In this document: positions 35,543 to 43,398 of the stretch, in pieces
Layout of the letters: each line of letters opens with the position of its first letter
Numbering within the stretch: the stretch's first letter is position 1
NCBI GenBank assembly: GCA_024690965.1
Contig: JAILOG010000013.1
Location: forward strand, 1 to 64,000
DNA length: 64,000 nt
Direction: 5' to 3'
Origin: Clostridiales bacterium
GTDB lineage: Bacteria; Bacillota; Clostridia; Oscillospirales; Acutalibacteraceae
Notes under the pieces: model-generated
What the model saw: only the letters and a program-made list of their open reading frames with translations
The model's database searches: none
What the model was told of the DNA's origin: nothing
Position numbers and translations under genes: made by a program

Positions 35543-36373
35543 GTGCTCAGAAAAGCAAACGAGGACAAAATAATCCAAATACCCATAATCAAGATAAAAC
35601 CTGCCAAATATCAGCCGAGAAAAAGCTTTAACGAAACAGAGCTTACATCTCTTAAAGAAAGCATCATACAAAACGGTATTTTACAGCCCCTTACAGTAAG
35701 ACAACTAAACAGGGGTGAATATGAGCTTATCGCAGGCGAACGCCGATTGCGTGCGGCTATGTGGGCAGGACTTAATACCGTGCCGTGCGTTATTGTAAAC
35801 TGCGGAGACAAGAAAGCCGCCATACTTTCACTTATGGAGAACATACAGCGCGCTGACCTTAATCCTTTTGAAGAGGCAGAGGGCATAAAAAAGCTTATGA
35901 CCGAGCTGTGTCTGACACAGGAGCAAATAGCCGTAAAGCTCGGCAAAAAACAGTCTACTGTCGCGAACAAATTAAGGCTTTTACGCCTTACTGAAGATGA
36001 ACGCCTGTGGATAACGAAGGAAGGATTATCGGAACGCCATGCGCGCGCATTGCTTGCCATCAACGATCCCGCGCTTAGAAAAAACGTACTGAGCAGAGTT
36101 ATCGTAAACAAGCTGAACGTTATTCAGACCGAAGAACTTGTAAAAGAAACCCTTTCGGATAATTTATACGGAAAAGCAGAGCAAAAGCGTCACGCAGAGC
36201 GAACAGCCGTTGTCAAAGATGTAAGAATATTTATGAATACCATAAACAAAGCGCTTGACACAATGAAACGTTCGGGAATCCACGCAAACGCTCAAAAGCT
36301 TGAAACGGAAGATTATATCGAATATTCCGTGAGAATCCCCAAAAGCAGCACCAAAAGCTGCAAACCGGCATAA
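35543..36373 (+). CDS. ParB/Noc/Spo0J family DNA-binding protein
   Basis: 276 residues from a GTG start at 35543, preceded by a G-rich ribosome site (GCGGGGGTG). The N-terminal CTPase domain carries YQPRKSF and AGERRLRAA (the GERR motif), plus NIQRADLNPFEEA. A helix-turn-helix follows (TQEQIAVKLGKKQSTVANKLRLL) with SERHARALL. These are the marks of chromosomal ParB, Spo0J and Noc. No parA or gidB neighbour is present, and a parS-like palindrome was not seen, so Noc (nucleoid occlusion) versus Spo0J cannot be decided. A terminator follows, so it is transcribed alone. Confidence 0.88.
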   Translation: MLRKANEDKIIQIPIIKIKPAKYQPRKSFNETELTSLKESIIQNGILQPLTVRQLNRGEYELIAGERRLRAAMWAGLNTVPCVIVNCGDKKAAILSLMENIQRADLNPFEEAEGIKKLMTELCLTQEQIAVKLGKKQSTVANKLRLLRLTEDERLWITKEGLSERHARALLAINDPALRKNVLSRVIVNKLNVIQTEELVKETLSDNLYGKAEQKRHAERTAVVKDVRIFMNTINKALDTMKRSGIHANAQKLETEDYIEYSVRIPKSSTKSCKPA

Positions 36374-36443
36374 TGTATGCCGAATAAAATTAGCTTTCTT
36401 CTATATATACTCATACCCATTTCCTTATCTAAACCCCTTACAC

Positions 36444-36484
36444 AAAAGACTGCACGTTATATAAGTGCGGTCTTTTGCGTTTTT
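36444..36484 (+). terminator. Terminator after the ParB/Noc gene
   Basis: AAAAGACTGCAC (36444-36455) pairs with GTGCGGTCTTTT (36465-36476), with one G-T pair, followed by GCGTTTTT. Confidence 0.8.
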
Positions 36485-36496
36485 GGCAGAAAATTC

Positions 36497-36525
36497 TTGT
36501 AATGAAGATGTGCGTGTGATATAAT
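36497..36525 (+). promoter_or_regulatory. Promoter of recD2
   Basis: TTGTAA, 17 bases, TATAAT, with TGA before the -10 (extended -10). It predicts a transcript start near 36532 and therefore favours the ATG at 36566 over 36533. Confidence 0.75.
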
Positions 36526-36565
36526 TGCAACTGTGTTACTATGTGTATGGGTGAGAGAAACAAAG

Positions 36566-38758
36566 ATGCTTGAGAGTATAAAGATATCCGGTGAAGTGGA
36601 AAATATAATATACAAGAACAGCGAAAACGGATACACGGTCATAGATATAAACGTTGCCGATGGACTTGTTACCGCGGCAGGTGTTATGCCTAATGTTTTT
36701 GCGGGCGAACAGCTTGTGCTTACGGGCGTTTATAAAAATCATCCTAATTACGGCGAGCAGTTTGTTGTATCGGGCGTTGAAAGAAAAACACCGACGGAGG
36801 CAGCATCTATACTTAAATATCTTTCAAGCGGAGTTATAAAGGGTATAGGAGCCGTAACAGCCGCCGCGCTTGTTAAAGAATTCGGCGCAGAAACACTTGA
36901 CATAATGAGAAACAGTCCCGAAAGGGTATCAAAATTAAAAGGAATATCAAAAGATAAAGCCAAAAGCTTCGCTAAACAGCTTGAAGACATTCAGGGATTG
37001 GATGAACTTAACGATTATCTTGTAAAATACAAGCTATCATCATCGGATTGTATAAAAATATGGCGAAGCTTGGGTACAAAGGCGATAGCATCAATACAAA
37101 GCAACCCTTATGTATTATGTATTCCGGAAATAGGCATAAGCTTTGAGATAGCCGACAGAATAGCATCCGAAAACGAAGATTTCAGAATGAGTGAATACAG
37201 GATTAGGGCGGCGCTGACATATGTGTTAACAGCAAATAAAAATAACGGTCACACCTGCCTGCCAAAGGACAAGCTTGCGCAGATAACCGCGCAGTACATA
37301 GAGCTTGATTTGCAAACCGTGCTTGATGTTTTGGCGATAATGGCTGAAGACAACAGCCTTAAAACAGATGAATTAGACGGCAGGGAATTTATGTTTTTGC
37401 CCGAGCTTTTTGACGCGGAAACGTATGCCGCAGCGAGAATACAAATGATGCTCCGTTACCCTGCCGCAAGAATAACAAATATAGATGAAGAGATAGCGGA
37501 TATAGAAGATACCTGCGACATAAAATACGCCGATCTTCAAAGAGAGGCAATTGAGCAGGCGCTATCAAAAGGCTTGCTTATACTTACGGGCGGACCGGGA
37601 ACGGGAAAAACAACTACATTAAACGCAATTATAAAAATTCTTAAAAAGAACGGAGAAAAGGTGCTTTTGGCTGCGCCCACAGGAAGAGCCGCTCACAGAA
37701 TGAGCGAGCTTACCGGCTGTGAAGCAAAAACAATACACAGGCTTTTAGAGGTATATTGGGCGGATGAAAACACACCGAAATTTAAGAGAAACGAGCGAAA
37801 CCAGCTTTCCTGCGACGCGCTTGTGCTCGATGAGCTTTCTATGGTGGATTCTCAACTTTTTGAATCTGTAGTGCGCGCATTGCCTATGGGGTGCAGGCTT
37901 ATTATGGTGGGCGACAGCGACCAGCTTCCCTCTGTAGGTCCCGGAAATGTTTTGGGAGACCTTACAGCATCGGGAGAAGTACCCGTTGTCGCGCTTAAAG
38001 AGATTTTCAGGCAATCTATGAGCAGCCTTATTGTAACAAACGCTCATAAAATAGTAAACGGAGAAATGCCGCGGCTTGATATAAGAAACAGCGATTTTTT
38101 CTTTTTGGAAAGCGCCTCTACAGATGTTATATCAAGCACCATAGTAGATTTATTCAAAAACAGATTGCCGAAAAGCTACGGGTATTCTTCATTTGACGAT
38201 ATACAAATACTGTCACCGGGAAAAAAGGGCGATCTTGGCACAATTGAGCTTAACAAAAAGCTTCAGCTCGCCGTAAACCCGCCACAAAAGAATAAAAAAG
38301 AAATAAACATAGGCGGTAAGATATTCCGCGAGGGCGACAAGGTAATGGTAATGCGCAATAACTATGATATTTCATGGACAAAGGACGACGGTGAGACCGG
38401 AGAGGGGATTTTTAACGGCGACGTGGGTATACTTGTTGAAATAAACAAATCTTTGGGTAATCTTAAGGTCCGTTTTGACAACAAAACAGCCGTTTTTACT
38501 TGGGACGACATTCCCGATTTGGACTTAGCCTATGCGGTTACGGTACACAAAAGTCAGGGTAACGAGTTTGAGGCGGTGATTATACCAATGTATAAGAGCA
38601 CGCCTAAGCTTTATTACAGAAATTTGCTTTATACAGCCGTAACGCGCGCAAAAAAGCTACTCATACTTGTCGGGCTACCCTCTACCGTAAGATATATGGT
38701 AGATAACAACAGGCGTACGCTGAGATACACCGCTTTAAAATATTTTTTGACGAGATAA
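36566..38758 (+). CDS. recD2: RecD2-type ATP-dependent 5'-3' DNA helicase
   Basis: 730 residues from the ATG at 36566, where the family's usual start (SIKISGEVENIIYKN) begins. RecD2 acts without RecBC in DNA repair and replication fork maintenance. An N-terminal OB-like and helix-hairpin-helix region (VIKGIGAVTAAALV) precedes two RecA-like domains with Walker A LTGGPGTGKTTT, Walker B LVLDELSMVD, GDSDQLPSVGPG and the C-terminal AYAVTVHKSQGNEF plus LLYTAVTRAKK. The next gene, comF-like, begins 4 bases after its stop, so they are one operon. Confidence 0.95.
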   Translation: MLESIKISGEVENIIYKNSENGYTVIDINVADGLVTAAGVMPNVFAGEQLVLTGVYKNHPNYGEQFVVSGVERKTPTEAASILKYLSSGVIKGIGAVTAAALVKEFGAETLDIMRNSPERVSKLKGISKDKAKSFAKQLEDIQGLDELNDYLVKYKLSSSDCIKIWRSLGTKAIASIQSNPYVLCIPEIGISFEIADRIASENEDFRMSEYRIRAALTYVLTANKNNGHTCLPKDKLAQITAQYIELDLQTVLDVLAIMAEDNSLKTDELDGREFMFLPELFDAETYAAARIQMMLRYPAARITNIDEEIADIEDTCDIKYADLQREAIEQALSKGLLILTGGPGTGKTTTLNAIIKILKKNGEKVLLAAPTGRAAHRMSELTGCEAKTIHRLLEVYWADENTPKFKRNERNQLSCDALVLDELSMVDSQLFESVVRALPMGCRLIMVGDSDQLPSVGPGNVLGDLTASGEVPVVALKEIFRQSMSSLIVTNAHKIVNGEMPRLDIRNSDFFFLESASTDVISSTIVDLFKNRLPKSYGYSSFDDIQILSPGKKGDLGTIELNKKLQLAVNPPQKNKKEINIGGKIFREGDKVMVMRNNYDISWTKDDGETGEGIFNGDVGILVEINKSLGNLKVRFDNKTAVFTWDDIPDLDLAYAVTVHKSQGNEFEAVIIPMYKSTPKLYYRNLLYTAVTRAKKLLILVGLPSTVRYMVDNNRRTLRYTALKYFLTR

Positions 38759-38762
38759 TCAT

Positions 38763-39443
38763 ATGACTTTGTTTGAGAAAATAGATTTTTTGATTTTTCC
38801 GCCGAGATGTCTGTGCTGCGGCAATATTTTAAAATATGCTCCGTCAAATAAAACAAAGCTTAAAGACAGATATGATTTTGAATGTACCTGTGACAAATGC
38901 GCTCCGTTTATTGGATTTGAGAATTATTTGACGAAAATTGATGAAGATGTGTATTGCTATTCTGTGTTTGAATATGCAAAACAGCCGAAGAGTATTATCA
39001 TATCCTTGAAGTTTAACGGTTACAGAGACACCGCGCTTCAATTAGCGAGGATACTGGCTCATCAAATTGAATTTTACACGGATACTAAAAGTTTTGACTG
39101 TATAACTTACGTTCCGTCAAGCTTTTCAAAGCTGAGGAAAAGAGGGTTTAACCAAGCTGAGCTTGTGGCAAAATATATAGGTAAACTAATGGATTTGCCG
39201 TGCGAGGACTTACTTAAAGTTAATAAAAAGCCCGATGCTCAGCACACACTGCGTCTGTACGAAAGAGAAACAAATGTAAAAGACGCGTTTAAAGCAAAAG
39301 AAAGTTTAGATAAAAAGCAAATATTGTTGATAGATGATATTGTAACAACGGGCAATACACTTAAAAGCTGTGCGCGTGCGCTGAAATCAGCCGGAGCTGA
39401 AAGCGTGTATTGCGCTACCGTGTGCAAAACGTTAAAGAGGTGA
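38763..39443 (+). CDS. comF: ComF-type phosphoribosyltransferase domain protein
   Basis: 226 residues. The N-terminus has zinc-ligand cysteines (PPRCLCCGNIL and CTCDKCAPF), and the C-terminus a phosphoribosyltransferase domain with the PRPP loop LLIDDIVTTGNTL and YVPSSFSKLRKRGFNQAE. ComF proteins are needed for uptake or processing of single-stranded DNA during transformation, and other members have unrelated roles. A weak ribosome site and the 4-base gap indicate coupling to recD2. The mreB-like gene follows after 6 bases. Whether the cell is naturally competent cannot be told from here. Confidence 0.85.
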   Translation: MTLFEKIDFLIFPPRCLCCGNILKYAPSNKTKLKDRYDFECTCDKCAPFIGFENYLTKIDEDVYCYSVFEYAKQPKSIIISLKFNGYRDTALQLARILAHQIEFYTDTKSFDCITYVPSSFSKLRKRGFNQAELVAKYIGKLMDLPCEDLLKVNKKPDAQHTLRLYERETNVKDAFKAKESLDKKQILLIDDIVTTGNTLKSCARALKSAGAESVYCATVCKTLKR

Positions 39444-39449
39444 AAAAGA

Positions 39450-40469
39450 ATGAATGTGGATATTGCGCTGGATTTCGGAAGCAGCAGTACAAGAATTATG
39501 ATATTCGGAAAAGATGATATATTTGAAGAGCCCTCCGCGGCGGCGTATGATGTTACAAGCGGAGAATTGATCGCCTTTGGCAAAGAGGCGTTTGATATGG
39601 TGGGCAGAACTTCCGAGCGTATTAAGATAATATATCCCATAGAAAAGGGAGTAGTAACAGATTTCGACGCCGCCCTGGCTATGACAAAATATTTTTTGAG
39701 AAAAGTTACGTCTAAGAAAATGTTATCGGGCAGGGCGGTGCTTAACATTCCCGAGGGGATAAGCGATCTGGAGATATATAACCTTGTAAGCCTCGTAAAC
39801 TTTGCGGGGATAAAAAAGGTGTATTTGATAAACACTTGCAAGGCGGCGCTTATAGGTGCGGGATGCGACATATTGGCTCCGAGGGGAAGATTTTGCATAG
39901 ATATAGGCGCGGGAAGCACAAAGCTTGGTGTTATGTCTCTCGGCAGTGATTCTTCGGTAAGACGTGCCGAGCTTTGCGGCGGCGCTCTTGACGACCTTGT
40001 AATAAAATACGCGAAAACAAAATACAACCTGCTTATAGGCAGACACACGGCGCGCACGGCAAAAGAAAAGCTTTGCTCCGCAAGAGAACCGTCTGATTTG
40101 CTGTTCTATAAGCTTAAAGGCAGAAATATTAAAACGGGTTTGCCCTCGGCGGTTGAGATAAGCAATTTTGAGTTGCTTTCAATGTCCGAGAACTTTGCCG
40201 CGGAAATATCTTTACTGATACAAGGCGCGCTAAACGGCGCGCGCCCCGAGATAGTAAGCGATATATACACAAACGGTATTGTCATTACGGGCGGCGCTTC
40301 CGATATGACAGATCTGGACAGATATATAGAAACACGTCTTGATATTAAAACGGTGCATCCCGAAAACAGCAGACTGTGCGTAATTAAAGGATGTGAGCGA
40401 GCGTTTGCGATGCTCAAAAACGATGAGAAGCTTTCTCCTTTGAGATTGGCTTCCACTAAAATGTCTTAA
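39450..40469 (+). CDS. MreB-like actin-family protein
   Basis: 339 residues with the actin/Hsp70 ATPase fold: phosphate-1 loop IALDFGSSSTRI, connector YPIEKGVVTDFD, phosphate-2 FCIDIGAGSTKLGVM and adenosine motif GIVITGGASDM. These match MreB/Mbl, which forms membrane-associated filaments guiding wall synthesis. Divergence in several segments and the lack of mreC/mreD suggest a paralogue rather than the main rod-shape MreB. GAGGTG precedes the ATG at 39450. It lies between comF and an amylase lipoprotein gene with gaps of 6 and 22 bases. Confidence 0.82.
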   Translation: MNVDIALDFGSSSTRIMIFGKDDIFEEPSAAAYDVTSGELIAFGKEAFDMVGRTSERIKIIYPIEKGVVTDFDAALAMTKYFLRKVTSKKMLSGRAVLNIPEGISDLEIYNLVSLVNFAGIKKVYLINTCKAALIGAGCDILAPRGRFCIDIGAGSTKLGVMSLGSDSSVRRAELCGGALDDLVIKYAKTKYNLLIGRHTARTAKEKLCSAREPSDLLFYKLKGRNIKTGLPSAVEISNFELLSMSENFAAEISLLIQGALNGARPEIVSDIYTNGIVITGGASDMTDLDRYIETRLDIKTVHPENSRLCVIKGCERAFAMLKNDEKLSPLRLASTKMS

Positions 40470-40491
40470 ATATTTAACGGAGGTGAATAAT

Positions 40492-42180
40492 ATGAAAAGA
40501 ATAATATCGGTTATGTTGTGTTGCGCAATGGCGGTTACAGCACTTTGTGCGTGCCAAAAGGACAATAATTCTTCCTCAAACGGGTCGGGCGCCGAGAGTA
40601 TGTCAAAGCAGGGAGAATTTGTTTACAACGACCCTATCAACACCTTAACACCCATTGCTTCTCAGGATAAATACAGAAACGTTTATGAATTGCTTCTTTA
40701 CACATATTCAGACTCAAACGGAGATGAAACGGGCGATATAAACGGGCTTATCTCAAAGCTTGATTATTTAAATGACGGAGATCCTGCATCGGGTGAAGAT
40801 CTGGGCGTGGACGCCATATGGATGCTTCCGTTTACGGCGGCAAAGTCTTATCATAAATATGATACTTATGACTATTACCAAGTGGACGAAGAATACGGTA
40901 CGCTTGAGGATTTTAAAAAGCTTACGGATGAGTGCCACAAAAGAGGCATAAAAGTTATAATGGACTTAGTGCTTAACCATACGTCTACCGAACACGAATG
41001 GTTCAAAAAAGCCCGTGAAGAGCTTGCGAACGGTAAAACCGACGGCTATGCGCAAATGTACAGTCTTATATATTCTGAGGACAAGCCCGCGTATTTTGCG
41101 GGCGTACCCGAAGCGGAAAACTGGTGGTACGAATGTAATTTTATGCCGTCGTTCCCCGAACTTAACTTAAGCTCGGATAAAACCCGCAAAGAAATAGAGA
41201 AAATCATAAAATACTGGACTGAAAACGGTGTAGACGGATTCAGACTTGACGGTGTAAAGTATTATAATTCCGTAAACAAAGAATCTACAGACAAAACAGA
41301 CGCGATAGAGTTTTTGAGTTGGCTTAACGAAACAGCGCAAAAATACAACCCCGATGTTTATTTTGTGGGAGAGCTGTGGGATTCTTCCACTACAATAAAA
41401 AAGACTTACGCTTCGGGAATAGACAGCCTCTTCAATTTTGACGGCTCAGGCTCAACGGGCAAATTCGCGAATGCAATAAAGACAAATAATGTTTATAAAA
41501 TGATAAGCGGTATCAAGCGTTTTCAGGATGCGGCGCTTGAGAGAAACGAGAATTATATTGACGCTCACTTTCTCTCAAACCATGACCAAATGCGCATTGC
41601 TGACACGCTTACAGAACCCTATGAGCAAAAGCTTGCGGCGGCAATGTATATGCTCTCTCCGGGAAACAGCTTTATTTATTACGGAGAAGAACTCGGTATG
41701 GGCGGCACAATAGGCACACAGGACGCCTCTTACAGAACGGCTATGGTGTGGTCATCAACCGACAGCGACACCGCGGCAGGACCTCCTCCGGGATATGAGG
41801 TTCCCAATATTCCCGAAGGCGGCGGCGTAAAGGAGCAGCTTAAAGACAGCGAATCCGTTCTTAACTTTTACAGAAGGATAATAAAGCTGAAAGAAATAAA
41901 CCCCGAGATAGCAAGGGGGAGAATTACTCAGGCTCTTGATCTCGGTAACCCGAAACAAGCGGGATTTGCGGTTGAGTATAATAACGAAATAAAGGTTGTT
42001 TTGTTTAATATAGCGAATGAAACAGTTACCGTGGAATTACCCGATGATATCTTAAAGAATATAGAGCTTTACGGAGATCTGTACGCAGGAAATACAGATG
42101 ATTACAAAAAGCTTAAAATCGAGGGTAATTCAATAACAATGCCTGAATACAGCGTTGTTGTTTTGGGTGAGAAAAAGTGA
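40492..42180 (+). CDS. Alpha-amylase family (GH13) lipoprotein
   Basis: 562 residues from the ATG at 40492, 7 bases after GGAGGTG. The N-terminus is a lipoprotein signal (KRIISVMLCCAMAVTALCAC) with Cys about 23 as the lipid-attached residue, so the enzyme sits on the outer face of the membrane. The GH13 barrel has MDLVLNHTS, the nucleophile Asp253 in GFRLDGVKY, acid/base Glu294 in GELWDSS and Asp365 in LSNHDQMR. It should cleave alpha-1,4-glucans or maltodextrins. It has no dockerin. Glycogen phosphorylase is encoded nearby, but in its own unit. Confidence 0.93.
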   Translation: MKRIISVMLCCAMAVTALCACQKDNNSSSNGSGAESMSKQGEFVYNDPINTLTPIASQDKYRNVYELLLYTYSDSNGDETGDINGLISKLDYLNDGDPASGEDLGVDAIWMLPFTAAKSYHKYDTYDYYQVDEEYGTLEDFKKLTDECHKRGIKVIMDLVLNHTSTEHEWFKKAREELANGKTDGYAQMYSLIYSEDKPAYFAGVPEAENWWYECNFMPSFPELNLSSDKTRKEIEKIIKYWTENGVDGFRLDGVKYYNSVNKESTDKTDAIEFLSWLNETAQKYNPDVYFVGELWDSSTTIKKTYASGIDSLFNFDGSGSTGKFANAIKTNNVYKMISGIKRFQDAALERNENYIDAHFLSNHDQMRIADTLTEPYEQKLAAAMYMLSPGNSFIYYGEELGMGGTIGTQDASYRTAMVWSSTDSDTAAGPPPGYEVPNIPEGGGVKEQLKDSESVLNFYRRIIKLKEINPEIARGRITQALDLGNPKQAGFAVEYNNEIKVVLFNIANETVTVELPDDILKNIELYGDLYAGNTDDYKKLKIEGNSITMPEYSVVVLGEKK

Positions 42181-42193
42181 AATAATATTTGAT

Positions 42194-42222
42194 TTGTAAA
42201 TAGCGACAATGCGTGGTATATT
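42194..42222 (+). promoter_or_regulatory. Promoter of the anchored two-domain protein
   Basis: TTGTAA, 17 bases, TATATT, with TGG before the -10 (extended -10). Confidence 0.7.
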
Positions 42223-42262
42223 TATCAGCGGAAAATAAATTATCTGAAAGGACAGAGGCATA

Positions 42263-43270
42263 ATGAATAACGAAGACAGCAAGATAAACGGTTTGGAAAA
42301 CACACAGAGCGAAAACGAAGAACCAATGGCGGATAACGAAGGTTTATACGAAGAAAACCCAAATGTTACCACAGCGGATGAAATTGAAACCGACGGTGTT
42401 GAAAATATAACCGGCAACGAAGTATTACCGAAAGAAGCCGAGACCGGTGAAAAAACTCAGGCAAATGAGTCGGGAAACGATAATTTTGTAAGCGAAGAAG
42501 AGTATTTAATAGAGGAAGTAAATAAAGAAAACAGAAGAATGAACACCTCTCTTAAAATAGCGGCGGGTATACTTGTTGCGTTTGCGGCGGTTTTTGCTGT
42601 TTTTATGCTTGTGTTTAATCCCACTCCCGAAAAGGCTTTAAAAAACAGCGGTTTGCTCGGCGACTGGATAAACAGAACGGGAGATATAGTCGCGTTTTAC
42701 AGCTTTGAAGAAGACGGCAAGCTCACGCTTACCACAGGCACGCTTGAAAACATATCGGGCTTTGCAATTGACCCCGATACGGACAAAACATTCTATGTTT
42801 ATACTTACGGTGAAGACCCCGAGCAGACCAAAACAGGCTCTTTGCAGTATGATATATATAAAGAAGACGGCGTTGAAACACTGAAAATATATTCAGAAAA
42901 TACTGAGGGCAGTGAGTTTTATTTACAACGCAGCAAGTTGCCCGACGATTTACTGAAGCCCGATGAAAGCTTTAAATACGACGAAGCCCTTTGCGGCGAA
43001 TGGCATAACGATGAAAAAGATCTGTTGCTGAAATTCGGTAAAGACGGACTTATAACTCTTGATTTTTCTGCTGTTGTTTATAACGGAACATATACCGCGA
43101 AAGACGGCAAAGTGGATTTTACTTACTATAACAGCTTTTCCGAAGATTCAAAGGCAACCGAGACCTTCTATTATCAGTTGGAAGGAGACAAATTGAAATT
43201 CTATACCGCTCAGCCTTCCGATGACGCCCAAGCGGTAGAATTTGTAAAAACCGAAAACGAGGGCGAATAA
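42263..43270 (+). CDS. Membrane-anchored protein with two lipocalin-like (DUF5640-type) domains
   Basis: 335 residues; AAAGGACAGAGG precedes the ATG. The first 95 residues are acidic and probably disordered. A single membrane segment follows (IAAGILVAFAAVFAVFMLVF), so the rest lies outside the cell. Two similar beta-rich units begin LLGDWINRTGD and LCGEWHNDEKD, each with a FxxxGxLTL/FGKDGLITL strand and a TYTxxDGK-like turn. This L-x-G-x-W pattern is seen in DUF5640 and related small lipocalin-like domains of Firmicutes surface proteins. No catalytic residues are recognised and the function is unknown. Confidence 0.75.
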   Translation: MNNEDSKINGLENTQSENEEPMADNEGLYEENPNVTTADEIETDGVENITGNEVLPKEAETGEKTQANESGNDNFVSEEEYLIEEVNKENRRMNTSLKIAAGILVAFAAVFAVFMLVFNPTPEKALKNSGLLGDWINRTGDIVAFYSFEEDGKLTLTTGTLENISGFAIDPDTDKTFYVYTYGEDPEQTKTGSLQYDIYKEDGVETLKIYSENTEGSEFYLQRSKLPDDLLKPDESFKYDEALCGEWHNDEKDLLLKFGKDGLITLDFSAVVYNGTYTAKDGKVDFTYYNSFSEDSKATETFYYQLEGDKLKFYTAQPSDDAQAVEFVKTENEGE

Positions 43271-43316
43271 AAAGGTTTTTAATTTTACATAGTATTATAC
43301 AGGGATTTACAATAAC

Positions 43317-43345
43317 TTGCATTTTTTTGATAATTATAGTATAAT
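43317..43345 (+). promoter_or_regulatory. Promoter of glgP
   Basis: TTGCAT, 17 bases, TATAAT. It lies 54 bases before the start codon. Confidence 0.75.
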
Positions 43346-43398
43346 ACCAAGCGGTTTGCATTTCGCAAATATCATATACGTACCTTTGGAGGTAAAAA

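Noticed and set aside
35543-36373. Evidence of a replication origin at the ParB/Noc gene
   Set aside because: There is no parA, gidB, dnaA or DnaA-box cluster nearby and no parS palindrome was seen.
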